A stretch of DNA of 64,000 nt from Hirundichthys speculiger (lineage: Eukaryota > Chordata > Actinopteri > Beloniformes > Exocoetidae): contig JAGFBZ010002028.1 of the NCBI GenBank assembly GCA_018398805.1, positions 248,001 to 312,000 on the forward strand, in the 5' to 3' direction. The notes under the pieces are model-generated. The model was not told where the DNA came from. It saw only the letters and a list, made by a program, of their open reading frames with translations, and ran no database searches. This document shows, piece after piece, positions 1 through 13,000 of this stretch. The position numbers and the translations under genes are program-made. Each line of letters opens with the position of its first letter. The stretch's first letter is position 1.

Positions 1-243
1 CCATATCTTCCTCTATTTTGTGATTCACAAAAAAAACAAATAATAATGTTATAAAGATTTCATTCAATATTTGTTTCCAAAGTCAATATATTGAAATTAA
101 ACAACCTCAATGTTTTTATAGAGATTGGGATAAAATCCACCTTCTGGATCAGATCCGGTTCAGTCTTTTAAATTTGATAGAGGTTCCCATTGTCAGTCTC
201 TGAGTCAAATTTCATGAGTTTTGGGCAATAATTAACGGAGATA

Positions 244-482
244 TTGAGAAACAACATTTTTGGCCCCATTTACCACAATGTTATCGAAAATTTGAAAGTG
301 ATCCAGAATCCAGGATTTCTTCTGGATCACACTCAAAATGAAATCAGTTCTTCCTTTTCACATTTCCGACAACTCCTGAAAATTTCATCAAAATCCATCC
401 ATAACTTTTTTAGTTATCTTGAACACAGACAAACAGACAGATAAACGCCAGCAAAAACATTACCTCCTTGGTGGAGGTAATA
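244..482 (+). repeat. Dispersed teleost repeat with 'CCTCCTTGGTGGAGG' tail
   Basis: The 3' part reads through an ACAGAC-rich stretch into ACCTCCTTGGTGGAGGTAAT, a hairpin-like end I recognise from interspersed repeats common in teleost genomes. The left limit is not visible, and the family could not be named from sequence alone. Confidence 0.4.
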
Positions 483-708
483 ATGCTAAAACATTTTTTC
501 TTTAATCTAAATTAACCAGCACAACAATGTCGTGTAACATTATTATTAGGTCAATTTTTTTTTTCCCAAACAATCAGTTTAACCTACAATCATCTTCAAA
601 TGTGAACAGCTTAATACTTTCATTGTATATTAGGGTTAATGCAGGACACACATGTCAGCGGAGTGCAAATTATACAATGACAATTGGGGGAGGTCAACAT
701 TTCCTAGA

Positions 709-795
709 GATGACAAAAATGACAATTTGTCCCTTCTTTAGGGGGGTCGAAGATGACAAAAATAACAATTTGTCCCTTCTTTAGGGGGGTCGAAG
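709..795 (+). repeat. 43-bp tandem duplication
   Basis: Two direct copies, 709-751 and 752-794, start GATGACAAAAAT and end TTTAGGGGGGTCGAA. They differ at one internal base (ATGAC against ATAAC). Flanking open frames on both strands are by-products of this repeat. Confidence 0.85.
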
Positions 796-3125
796 TTGTA
801 AACCCCCCCGTAATTCGCACTATGCATGTCAGTCCAGTTTGTTTTACGTTTGTAGGGGGGTTCGTTCTTGTCACAGACAGAGAGAGATATGAGCCCCTGG
901 GTCCTGTGGGTTGTCATGTGGGGTCTTATAGATGTCATCAGGTCCCCTCAGACTGTTATATCTGGGGACTTAGGAGACCAAATGAGCACCTCAGGCTCTC
1001 TTTTGCATTCTCTGAACACTTCATGAAACATTTTCTTCAAGGCCCTCTGCTGACCTGTCGGAGGCAGCGGCTCGCGTAGGTGAATTATGTTGCCATGTTT
1101 GTTGGTTGTGATTGGTCTGCAAAAATTTTTAGGTAGGTGGCAAGCACCAAAATTACTTTCACGTGAATGCCAGGATGCAGATTCTCCTAGCAGAACGTCG
1201 CATTTTAACAGGAAGAGCAGTGTATGCTCGCATTACCTGCCAGAGGTCATAACGTTACAGGCTGAAGGGTGCATATGATGCATCTTTTATTACGAAGAAC
1301 AACAGAAAGCATGAACCGAACCATTTATCATAAAACATACATAAAACATTATCCAGAGCTTTTAGATAAAACTTCTGTTTGTCTCCCTAATCTTCCAGCT
1401 GTTTCAGCTGTTTCCCTTTTACTTTTAGGGATTCATTTTAAAATACGTTCTTCACTGAGTAAATGTCTGTATTCTGCTTTCCAGCTCTAAAGAGAGTGAT
1501 CGGGAGCTACTAAAGCTTTATTGATGCGACACCGCAACACCAAGTTTCATGAACTTCATCCTGATAGCGATTACATAACATCTCCACTTTGGTCTTAACT
1601 GTCCGAAGGAATTTGTTTTATATGGTTTTTGATTTGAGTCCGATTTTTTTTTCCTCTTGCAACACTTTCTCTGATCATTGCATGGTATGATCTTGGGGTG
1701 AATTTACTGGGAGTCCACTCCTAGGAAGACTGGCAACAGATAGGCTGTATAACTCCAATTGAAGGACACTAGCTTTTTTCTTTCAGATCATTGATGATGT
1801 CTTTCCACCTTGGCACTGTGTTTACACACCTGAACAATCCAGAAACAAAGTGTCAAAAATTCTGCTTGTTATCTCAGCTTTTGTTAAACAAATAATGATA
1901 AGAATGTACTCTCTTTTTCACATGATTGTACACTGTGACACGTTTTTAAAACTGGTATTTTATACGATAACAGGGACTAGAGGTGCCGTTCCCCTACCTG
2001 AAGTGTGTTACAGACGAAATCAGACTGCTCGTCCCCCCAGACACTCTCTGCAGCCACAACCAGCACCAATACCCGAAAAATAAACAGCACAGAGAGCCAG
2101 ATTTTACCCAGGGAAGTGGAGTGACGGTTCGCCCCGACCAGCTGAGCGTACAGAGCAGGCCAAGACATCCTGTCAGTGTGGACAGATACGAGGGAATGGT
2201 TATGATGGGCAAACACATACCAACTCTTTTCACCTGCGCGACTCTCAGACAGACAGATTCGAGACCAATGAAGTTAAGAAGATGAAAGATGAAAGCAGAG
2301 ACAGCCGCTGAAACAAGAGAAAAGTTTGAACGAGGATGAAAAGGAATGAAAGTGAGAGGAGGATGGGAGAAGGCCCAGTGCCAGCATTCATGTGAACTGA
2401 TGAACCCCTCAGCCCACTAAACTGAGCCCACTCTAGTAAAAACACACAGATCACACTGTACAAACCCAAACTGAGCCTCACCATTCATAATCAGCACATG
2501 ATAAACTTATTCTCCGTTAGTTCTTTAAATAATACAGATTACAACGATCCTAACACCGATGTGTATATCTGATATATTCACCACAAGAATTATGAGATTA
2601 GTCTCCAAAGAAATAAACTTCCCATTAAAGTAAAAAAAAAAAGCAGCAAAATTAGTTTTCTTTAAAAAAACTGCTTTTGGTTAAAGATATTTCCCTTAAA
2701 TTCAACTTTTCTCTCACCTTGGGTCCGGTGTGTCAGGTTATTTGCAGTAAAAGTTACTTTCACATGTTCTTTTCCTGCATGAAAACAAACACATAGCCCA
2801 CTGTCTTGATGTCAGACCTGCCACATTTTGAATCAAAATGAATCTGATTGTTTAACGTCGGACAAAACACAAACCCGCAGCTCCTGCCTCCTCTGCATGA
2901 AATCAAAGATGCGCCTCCAACTGTGAAGCCAGTCAGGATAAAATTTGATGGCTTCCTGTGATGACTTTCAGAATAAAGTCCATCAGTGCAAAGTCTTGGA
3001 GTACAGAGGACACGTATAGATCATCTTGAAGGAGAAATCTAGGAAAGGATTCAATGTAATTTAAACTCAAACACAAAAAAATCCACAATTAATGAACTCC
3101 ATATTGTTTCTGTCATTGCAACCTA

Positions 3126-3408
3126 TCACATACTTGATAGATGTGCAGATAAAAAAAAATCCTGACACAATGAATCTACAGGCCCATGATCTCCTGCTGT
3201 CAATGACACATAGATCTGAGTATAATGTGCATAGTTGTGGTAGGAAACATTATCGCTGCGTATTAGCCGGCCTAATGGAAGCATGTCAATATTGAACAAT
3301 AGGGGTCCCAGGATTGACCCCTGGGGAACCCCACAGGTCATGGTCATTTGGTCTGAGACACAGTTACCAATTTCAACAAAGTATCTCCTGTCCGTGAGGA
3401 AAAAAAAG
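3126..3408 (-). mobile_element. L2-like LINE reverse transcriptase fragment
   Basis: The - strand frame reads DRRYFVEIG, then [15 protein letters not shown], then a decayed version of YADDTQIYVSLT in which the catalytic YADD is YAHY. This is the central palm region of a non-LTR reverse transcriptase, close to the copy at 62.0-63.9 kb. It is truncated at both ends, catalytically dead, and abuts a Tc1-like fragment on its upstream side. Confidence 0.85.
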
Positions 3409-3412
3409 TCAC

Positions 3413-3800
3413 TCAATATTTCGTTGGACTGCCTTTAGCTTCACTGTGGCATCCTTCGATAAACTTCTGCAATGTCACATTTATTTCCGTCCAGAGTTGC
3501 ATTAATTTTTCGCCAAGATCTTGTAGTGATAATAGGGGAGTCGGACTGCTGCAAAGTCTTCTCCAGAATATCCAATGATTCTCAATGGGGTTCAGGTCTG
3601 GACTCTGTGGTGGCCAATCCATGTGTGAAAATGATGTTTCCTCCTCCCTGAACCAGTCTTTTGCAGTTTGAGCCTGATGAATGCTGACATTGTCATCTTG
3701 GAATATCCCCGCGCCATCAGGGAAGAAAAAAATCCATTGATGGAATAACCTGGTCATTCAGTATATTCAGGTAGTCAGCTGACCTCATTCTTTGGGTACA
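3413..3800 (-). mobile_element. Tc1-like transposase fragment
   Basis: The - strand frame gives the C-terminal catalytic part of a Tc1/mariner (DDE-type) transposase: FQDDNVSIHQAQ, then [15 protein letters not shown] with the typical DLNPIE block. Residues before the first aspartate block are missing and no terminal inverted repeats were identified. It sits directly beside the LINE fragment, so one probably inserted into or next to the other before both decayed. Confidence 0.85.
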
Positions 3801-4899
3801 TAACATTGCTGAACCTGGACCTGACCAACTGCAGCACATCAGAGCACTAGCAAAGGTTGCTTTTTTTTCCTTTTTCACAGACATGTATTTTTCATACCTT
3901 CTCTACATGTTTCGGCATAAACTTTCGCCTTCCTCAGAAGTCTCACTTGATGTCAGGTGTGACGTGTCTTTATCAGCTGGTGTTGTGGAGGCGTGACCAA
4001 CCTGTCAGTTTTGACAGGTCGACAGAACAGTGGGAGGCGTGATCTACTGTTCTACTGTTGTTTAAAGATTTTTTTCCCGACCACGTGTTGTCCTCGGGGA
4101 TGATGGTTCCCCACAATCCTTACAGTTCTTAATAATGCATTAGACAGTTCTTAACCCAATTATAGTAGTTTCAACCATCTCCTGTGATGTTTTTTCTTTG
4201 CTTGATGGTTGAATGGTTAAATGGATGGTGACTAGAAGACGACATGCTACAAAGCTAAAGTAGCAATGTGGCTGAAGACTAGTATGTTGTGGGCACTTGC
4301 ATACTGACATTTGGTAATATATATGGAAAGATGTGCCACCAAGCAAGGCCAAAAAATGTAAATTCCAAATGCATGCCCTTGCATTTATAAAACAACTATT
4401 CTGGAAACTAAAGTGCAACTAGACGTTGTCTATGTGATATGTGACATAACCCGGTCCGGTTCCAGTCAAGCTGAAACAGCAAGAAAAATATTGTTAAACT
4501 GATGAAACTTCTTCCTTAACTATTTTAATTTACTCATAACCTGACTTGATTGCGGCTCGAGCATATCCACATCTATTCCACTGTTTCATTGGTTATTCCA
4601 AAATTAAACCATAATCTTCATCTGTTCAAACACTCGGAAGTGTCCTTTTTTCTGTATCTACCCAAATCAACATTGTCAAGTTATTTAGAGAAAGGAAACA
4701 AATATATGCAGATAAATGTGTCTGCTTTGTTTTTCTTCCAAGTCCCTGTGATGGTGTCGTGCACGTAAGACAATTCTAAAACGTTGCTAGAAATTGCACT
4801 TGTTTACTTTATTGGCGGATGTCCCTGACATACAGGAGGTGGAAAAAAAGGATTATCTGAGTTTTCACCTTTCTGGAAATTGGCAGTTACATAAACAGA
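3801..4899. other. Gene-free stretch
   Basis: No exon with conserved content or paired splice sites was found. The base composition is AT-rich, and short open frames lack any recognisable domain. Confidence 0.5.
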
Positions 4900-5220
4900 C
4901 CAAGACCAGGACAATGTAGAAATATTCCACAAAGAAAAGCCAGTATGTATGAAGCGAGAGATTGCTGTTGGTATCAAGTGCAAATATGCCCACAGTAGGG
5001 CCAGGTTGAGGCCTGTCAGGAAGATGGTTTTGTTGCAGTTCCACGGCTGACCACTAGGTGCTGGTTCCAAAATAGAGCAAATCCCTGTTGACTCCCACAT
5101 TAATGTGCCCAACTTGACAGCAGAAATAAACATACTTACAGCCTGGATTTAGTTTCTATAGCTGGATTTTACATCCTCGACAACTGTACAGAGGGGGTGA
5201 ATTTTTTGGATCACATCAGG
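4900..5220 (-). repeat. Unclassified dispersed repeat
   Basis: The segment contains, on the - strand, a run around 'TTGACTCCCACATTAA..' followed by 'CAGCAGAAATAAACATACTTACAGCCTGG'-like sequence that I recognise as a common interspersed repeat of percomorph fish. A 109-residue open frame here belongs to the repeat, not to a gene. The family name and limits are uncertain. Confidence 0.45.
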
Positions 5221-7879
5221 TAAAACCATATAGAGCAACAAATGTATGGCGTCCAGCCAATCAAATGATTGAATGATGTCAAGTGTTGCCAGTCTGAATT
5301 GCAGGTGTGTTTTGTGTCACTTTTAAAAGTGTTTCTCACATCAGAATTTCAGAAAAGTTTCTGGGTGAGCCAATCAGTCTGGACATGCAGTTGGCCCATC
5401 TTAAGACTTTGTAGTCATATTGTGACATGCAGTGTGGCGTGCAAACATATTTTCCATATTGCATACTTACTAGCTGCTAGCCTTTCTTAAATTCAGAGGT
5501 AAACGATCCAAGCAGGGCCCTCTCGACTGGTAGCAACAGCTAGCGAGCATTGATAACTGCCACTGTCATCGCTATCCATTATCACACAAAGACTGTGTCA
5601 AAGCCGTACGAAACCTTACTAGCACCCAGTTATGTATGACAAGGTCATCAGCAATGGACAAGACAAAGCGTCAGGTGTTGTCGCAACGCTCAGGGGTTGA
5701 TTTAATGAATCTACATCAACAGTGGCCAAGTAATTCCATCTTTTATATATAAATTATGAGATAAAATTGTATGAACATTATTGACATTAGTCCCCTTAGT
5801 TGAGGTGTTTTTGCAACGACTCAGGTAGTTTTTATGTCATCAGAGCCGCAAACTTTATTCATCAACCAATGGACCATTTGTTATGTGATACTAAGTCCAT
5901 TAACACTTCATAGAGGTCAGGGGTTTGAAAAACAAAGTTGCATTGTAATGTTATGGTGTGTGATTGTTGTCTGTGTCTGATTTCTTTGTGACTGTAACAG
6001 GACACAGGTAAAGAGTCAGAAAAGGCTTCTCAGATCCAAACCACCTCTTGGCAGCAGTCAGCCTGCAGAACAGGGCAGCTCTGTGTGCTCCTAATGACTG
6101 TGACGGATGAGCATTTCCCACTGTTTGTTGAAGTGTGGGAGCAAAAGCAACTTCCTCAGTCCGCAGTTTGGATGCTCTCGAGATTGAAGTGAAGACTTCT
6201 GAAGACACTGGAAGAAAATTCTGCACAGTCACTTGGATACAAACTAGGGGCAAATTTTTAATTCAAAGTGAAGCAGAGTTTTGTGCTTTGAATTGAAGAT
6301 GGATTCTTTTCCCGCTCTAATCTGCAAAATGAGCAGCAAAGGTCTCATAGGGTAAAAGAAGAAGATCCTGAGCTGAGACAGAGAGGGCGTCAGTGATTCT
6401 AATGGAGTCATTAGGGGAATAACAATGACACTTATTTCTGATGCATATCAATGAATGGTTATCAGTGTCAGGGCCGGACTCAAAGAGCCTCTGTTTGATC
6501 TGTCAGTGAGGAGAGGGCCAAACAGATGGGAGAAGCCTGGAGGATTGTTTCAAGCTGGTCCACGTGGGGTGGGGAGGAGATCACACAAAATGAATGAGTG
6601 GGGAGGACACAGAGAGAGAGAGAGGTAAAACAGAGCTGATTGTTAGAGTAGTTCCTGGTCCCCGATCAGCCAGCCAGCAGGAGAACAGAGGGGGTCACTG
6701 TCAGGAAGCACGCACACAACCCCACACTGTACAGTCACACACTGTACAACGCTCACATATATGTTACCCAGGAAACTACACACACTCACCCACGCACAGT
6801 GTAATGAGTGAGGGGGAGAGCAGCATGTGACTGAATAGCAGGTTTCAGGTCTGTAGGTGGACTTGGCTGGCTGATCTCAGATCAGCTACTTTGTGGAAGT
6901 CTGTAAAGACATTTGAGGAATTTCTGGCACTTATTTTATACTTCAAATGACAGTTCTATAAAATATGAATGAATGTACATGTGCTAATACTATAATGAGT
7001 AAAACAATATGTAATTTATTCTGATTTTCTGCACTTTTTCATAAATATAAACCTAGGACTCAATCTCATGTCAAACTTGTGATAATAAAGACTTAGGGTG
7101 TGATTTAATGAATATATTAACAAGCACATTTAAAGGTATCCAGGGCAACTTTTCAATTTTGAAAAATTTAAAGCACCTTCTACTCACGTGCTGGTTGCAA
7201 TAGTTTTTTCTCAGGAGAAAGGCAACCTGAGAAAAATTTAGGATGTCGACTGAGCAGGTAAAATAATTAGACTTTTACACAAATATCAATGTATAATTTC
7301 ATTACAGCTTGATAACATAAATAGAGATGTTTTGCAATGGCAGTCCGTGAAAGATCCTTGGATTTCTGCAGCATTTTTGCTGACTATGTTTCCAACCTTT
7401 ACAAGGTTCTGTGAAGATGTAAACAAACTTGCATTTACAGGGATTTCAGAGTGGCTCATTTTTTAGGCTGTTTATCAACTGAAAGTCTGCCTGAGACTTT
7501 CTCTCTCCTTTTCTGTTTCTTTTGTCCTCTGTCATTACTTTCTTTTGTTCCTTAGTCTTCTCTAGCATGATGTTTGTGGTGCAAAACTGAACTAGCTCCA
7601 TGAGTTGGCCTCAATTTGTTTCTGATATGTGAGGAACTGGTGTAAAGTGATATGTAGCAGTCAACAACATGCCGCCCTGGTATTCAGAAGTTGCTTTGTT
7701 CGTTCCTGTGGACAGCAGGCCTGGATGGGTCAGAGAGCTCAACAATAGTTCATAAAAATAATCTAATGTTCCGTTATATGACAACTGAAACTGATATTTT
7801 CTGATGACAAAGTTGTTTTGTTCTGCTTTAACTATTAGCATTGTGTATTGCTCAATCTCATGCTACTTTATTGATATTT
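5221..7879. other. Gene-free stretch
   Basis: No exon, RNA gene or structured element could be supported. A short AG-rich patch lies near 6,609-6,625, and TG/CA-rich stretches near 6,715-6,800 are simple sequence. Confidence 0.5.
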
Positions 7880-8345
7880 TTTTGACAAGATGACAAAACT
7901 GAAGATAGTTGTATTTTTCTCAGTCCTGTTACCAAAATTCATGCCATTGTAAATAGCATGGAAACAATATTTGAGTAACAGCAGTGAAAGTAACAGGACT
8001 GAGTTTTGCGCATATTAGCCAAATGCACAGAACATAGCACTCATGCTTATAACTTGAGGATACTGAGTATACTGATTGAGAAATATATATATATATTTCT
8101 TAAATAAACAAATACCATGAAAAATCTTTTAAGTAACGGGATAGTGGAGATTGACCTTGTTAGTCAGTCTCAAAATTATGAAATATGCAGGCAACAAAAT
8201 GGCAGAACTTACCTTAAGCCTTCCTATGACCTTCAGAAGATCTAAATGATGCGACTTCTTTTGGAACATGTGACCTAAGGACCTGACTAAAATGTGTGTT
8301 TTAGCTAAAATATTGTATTGCAAAATATATGCACAAAAAAATATT
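7880..8345. repeat. Dispersed repeat, copy 1 (pair with 53.74-54.09 kb)
   Basis: This segment shares ordered blocks with 53,740-54,090: 'AACAGCAGTGAAAGTAACAG', 'TCTTAAATAAACAAATA' and 'GACCTTGTTAGTCA..CTCAAAAT', in the same orientation, with about 75-80% similarity by eye. It is an old interspersed repeat without coding content. Confidence 0.6.
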
Positions 8346-8522
8346 ATTATTTTTTTAAGGATTTTAATTATTACATTCTACAGTAAAGTGTAGCGTTTGA
8401 GAGCAGAGACAGTTATCAAATGCGATTTTTCAGTACTTTTGGTGGTTTTTGTGAAATATTTTAAAGAACACATTTTGAGCAGTTTCACAAATGTGTTTGG
8501 ACACTTTGTTTGATAATAAAAT

Positions 8523-9675
8523 TAGGGCTGGGTAAGTCAAGGCGTTATTATCGCGTTAACGTATTAATTTATTAACGCCGACATTTATTTCCTCGCGTGC
8601 TAACGCATGTTGCTCACATGCTTTTGTTTTGAAAAGTCTGTTACTGGCTGCTGCGAACCGGAAGACAATTGGCAGGCAAAGCTAAAACAGACATGGAGAG
8701 CGGTAAAAATCCGTGAACTTTACAGTTCGGGTAGCAACTCGGGTAGCAACATTAACAATTCTGTCTAAAAAAAAAAAAAAAATCCTGGACTGGAACAAAA
8801 CTGCATCATTCCTCCATATTACATCAGATCTGCTCCATGTGTTCACTTGTCGTGCTGTTATCTTACTGGTTACTTCAGTGCAGCTCCATCTAGTGGCACA
8901 AATGTGTAATGACAACAGAAAGTCTATTCCTTGATTATAAAACAAAGCCATTTCTGGGTCACGTAAACCAGACAATAAAATATTAAAAACAAATTCAGTC
9001 CTGTGGCCTATTTGCTAAAATTTAGAATATAATAAAACAGGCATTTTTTTTGGGTTAGATTAAACAACAGAAAAAAAAAGGCACATTTTAATTTTTTTAA
9101 TTTTTGATTGACAATCTAAAATGGGGGGAAAAAAAACAAATGATACACAGATAATTAGGGATTGGTAAAGTTACTGAACTTTAATGTGGACATTTTCATT
9201 TTAAAGTTCTCCCAGACGGAGGATTTGACAGAAACAAGGTTATTTGTAACAACTGCCAAGTTGAACTTCCCATTAAAAGTTTCTGCTGTTACCTCAGAAA
9301 TTGCCTGTTTTAATGTTCTGATTGTGCTGAGCCACAATCATTTTGTTGGATTTTGTTTGAGTTTTTTTTAAAATTTTTTTATAAAAACAGGATGACATTA
9401 ATGCCCTGGCAGTGGCAATAAGCTTAATTTTATTTTACAGTTTTTAAGATGAGATTTACACTAAATATGTGTTACTGACAAGTGCTGATGTTAAAAGTGT
9501 TTGAACAACAAATGTTATGGCACTTTAGTTCATATGGCAGCAGAGCATTTAAATAAAAGTGCATTTTACACTACTTTTGAATACATTATGTGTATACAAT
9601 GCGATTAATCATGATTAATCAGGGAAATAATGCGATTAATCGCGGTTAAAAAATTTTAATCGTTGCCCAGCCCTA
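8523..9675. mobile_element. hAT-type DNA transposon, non-autonomous
   Basis: The ends are inverted (TAGGGCTGGGT at the left, GCCCAGCCCTA at the right), with subterminal ATTAATCGC-type repeats. The element is flanked by a perfect 8-bp target-site duplication AATAAAAT (8515-8522 and 9676-9683). An 8-bp duplication plus these ends is typical of the hAT superfamily. Internal open frames are short and show no transposase motifs, so it depended on enzyme supplied in trans. The intact duplication suggests a fairly recent insertion. Confidence 0.9.
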
Positions 9676-9858
9676 AATAAAATGTATTTCACTGTAAATT
9701 TTCAGGCATATTCATATATGTAATTATCTTGGGACACAAATGGTACCCATTTAGTCGAATGACTCATTACAAAGTAAGCAGAAACTACTACCTGATTTGA
9801 TACTGTGTTCTCTGGTTGGCATATCAATAAGCCAAGATTAATATATTACAGGCTGGAA

Positions 9859-9908
9859 CATTATTATTATTATTGTTATTATTTTTATTACTATTATTAT
9901 TATTAATA
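9859..9908. repeat. ATT/TTA microsatellite
   Basis: An imperfect trinucleotide run of ATT units with a few substitutions. Confidence 0.9.
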
Positions 9909-9951
9909 AAGCACTCGAGTAATTTGTTCATCTCTTCAATAAAGAATTAGG

Positions 9952-9966
9952 CCAGCAGGTGGCGCT
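9952..9966 (+). promoter_or_regulatory. Candidate CTCF site upstream of SAP18
   Basis: CCAGCAGGTGGCGCT matches the published vertebrate CTCF core consensus (CCASYAGRKGGCRSY) at every position. It lies about 130 bp upstream of the SAP18 start codon, in the expected promoter region. Binding is inferred from the motif only. Confidence 0.45.
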
Positions 9967-10050
9967 GATGCAACATCGCTCAGGAGAAGAAATGTTTTCT
10001 GTTTCCGTTTCCGACTTGTTTGTCGCTGGCTGCTGCATCTCCAGTAAAAA

Positions 10051-10057
10051 TATAAAA
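10051..10057 (+). promoter_or_regulatory. TATA-like box of SAP18
   Basis: TATAAAA lies 40 bp upstream of the SAP18 ATG at 10,097. If used, transcription would start near 10,080 and the 5' UTR would be very short. The start codon context (AACAATGG) is favourable. Confidence 0.4.
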
Positions 10058-10096
10058 CGCTGCTAGTTTGCCTTACTGTATCACTTAAAATCAACA

Positions 10097-13000
10097 ATGG
10101 CTCTGGAGTCGCGGATCACACAGGAGGAAATTAAAAAGGAGCCAGAGAAGCCCATCGACAGAGAAAAGGTAAACCGCTGAATTTAGTCTCATAAGTCCTC
10201 TCAGCTCGTCTGCACTCGTTAGCCTCGAGCTAACCTGATGTGGTAACCGTAACAGGTTAATTACAAGTCTGGGGTACTCGGAGCTCTGAAGAGTTGCCTT
10301 AGACGTATCCCATGAATTATTGTGAATAATACATAGTTTTCGCCACGTTATTTGACTAGTTACAGTAAACATAAACAGAAAAGTTAGAAGGCCGTGCTAG
10401 TGTTAGCACACCAGCTAATCCTCACTGGACATCATTCTGCACGTGAGCGCAGTTTGTGTTTTAGAGAAAGCGATTTTATACCACCATTTTATTATGTGAA
10501 ACAAGAAAGCCCACAAGAGATGCACAGAGTAACTGGAGAATTACGGATTGCGGATGTTTTTTCCCTGTGATGGCAGGATAGCAAAGAAAGTGATTTATAA
10601 AGCCCATAAGGCAAAACAAAAAAAACAAAACAAACAAACGAAGAAGTGGAGTAACAGTAACCAAAATATTTGAGACAACAAACCAAATCTGACACTTAAA
10701 ATCAGCTGCATCCTTCTGAGCATTCTCAATGTGATGAAACTAACTAAGGTAAACAGGCTAAAAACAAAGCCAGAAGAAAATACAACCCAGAGCTTGTGTT
10801 ACATTTCATTATTGATTGGGTTAATGCATGCACTTGAGTATAAGTTCTAAGAAAGAAAGTCAGAATTGCTAAAATTGGTATCGGTAGTTTAGATGTTTAA
10901 TAAAATCAGCAATTGGGACTGGAATCATTGCGTGCCTCATAAAAATGCAATAATTTTACCGTTAATTACTGTCAAATGTTTTCATGCGAGCTGGTAGACA
11001 TGAGTCTAAAATATTACATCCTACTGTCTTTTCCCTCAGGATGATAGAAATAAAGAAAACCACCAAGTTAAATTAAAAAGGAATGAAATACCACTGAAAT
11101 CTCATCGTGGCTTCCCCTCAGATACTTTGAGGTCATTTCTCTCTGTTAAGAACACTCCTTAAAAAAAAAGATGATTAATTTTTTTTTCAAAAGAGTTTTC
11201 AAGCAATAATATAACCTGTAAATTGTGTTGCAATATTTTTTTTTTACACTGTTCCCAATCAGTTTTGAGCCTCACTGCTTGTAACTGTCAAAAAACTTTA
11301 TTTTAAAATTCTTGCCTTAAACTGAATACCTCAATAACTATTGAGAGCAAGCTGACTGGGAACCATCACCAACCAGTTAGGCCTGGGCAATATGACCTCA
11401 AATCAATATGATTTAATTGAACACGTTACCTCAATTACAATAAATGAGCGATAATTTTATTCTTGTTTAATCTTTTTGCTCTCGCAGATTACATACAAGG
11501 TTTTTGCTGGGAAATTATGACGTCATTTCGATAAGTCCGACATCATGACGAATAGCACCAATAACATATATTTTTGTCAACACGGCAGTGCCTCGCTCCC
11601 TCTGAGACCACTGAGAATGACCGGCAGTGAATGTTATGTTCAAGTAACGTCTGCATAATCAGAAAAACGATTCCTCAATAAGGAAAATCAAGAATACCCC
11701 CTCATGCCAGAAAACAACTTGTTAACTCGGTCATAATTTTGGTAGTTGCTGACTTGAATTGATATTCGTAGTATTTTCCCACATTTTACACATAGAAAAA
11801 ATAGAAAAAGGCTGAAACTAGCAAACGAGGGAACGTGGGAATTTATATTACAGCTAGAATGCAGCATGCGGCACAGCGTGCTGATGAAAACAAACAACAT
11901 GGCGGCCATTGTATGGAACTTCGTTCAGATTTCCAAAGAAGATAGTTTGCTGGTTATTTGTGACAAATACTCCAAGTGAATTCCACGAAGAGGGAAAATA
12001 GTACAAGCTTTAATACGTCAAACCTGATCAGCCATCTGAAACATAACCATCACTTCGACGGAGTTTTGAGATCGTATGAGGACGCCCGAGCTGCTAAAGA
12101 TACTAACGTGAGCGAGCCAGCAGCAAGCCCCTCCCCTCCCCTCTCATCTTTCTCAACTAAAGCTTCAATGAGAAAATTAAACAAACAGAAAATACTGGAC
12201 CTCATTTACTTTAATTAAAGGTATTCATTTGAATGGAACCACAAGCCAAAGTCCTTTAAACGTAATTTTTTGTTACTATTGAAGTGCACTTTTTCAGTTT
12301 GTTTACATGGACAAGTCAAACTTCTGTCAGTGCATTCATTTTCTATGTATATTTATTTTTTGGTAAACTTCTGGAAGGCACTTTTTCAGTTTGTAATTCT
12401 GATGCATGTATTTTCATCTTTTCAAGGAGCCTTTATTTTTTTTATATCAGTCAGTAATTTACCTTATCTAAGTTGATGCAAGATGTCAAATAGGTTTGTT
12501 TGATACCTTTATGAAAATGTTTGAGAGGCTTGGCAATAGTTTTTATTGGAAAAACTGTTCATTTAAAGGCAAAACTTTTTTTTGGTTTTGTTTTGTTTCT
12601 GATGAAAGAGTAAATATCTTTTTGATTTTAAAAATAAGTGAAGGGAAAAAAAACTTAAAATTAACAATTTGTTACAATTTTAAAAACTATATATATAAAG
12701 CAGTTGAAGTAATCAATACAACCATATTTGAAAATGGTCTAGTGTGTAGCCATCCTGAGTCGAGGGTTCTCCATCCTCGTCCTCGGGTACGAGGATGTGC
12801 TCAAACACATCCTACTCAGATAAAGGGGTTACTAGCAGACTAGTTCAGGCCACGCTGATAAGATGATTTATTCATTTCAATCAGGTGTGTTGGAGCAAGG
12901 AAACATCTAAAACATGAGGAGCAGGATTGACAGTCGCTATTTAAGTAAAATCCACATTACCTGAACAAAAAAAAAAAAAGGTTGAGTTGTAGTTACTTGG

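Larger units (their letters stand above)
1..3125. other. Gene-free left flank with repeats
   Basis: No convincing exon is seen. Open frames are short, uninterrupted by splice-like borders, and lack recognisable domains. The stretch holds a dispersed repeat near 244-478, a 43-bp tandem duplication at 709-795, and AT-rich unique-looking DNA elsewhere. Confidence 0.6.

Noticed and set aside
4804..5133. 109-residue - strand open frame with hydrophobic segments
   Set aside because: It lies in a dispersed fish repeat and has no conserved domain or splice context.
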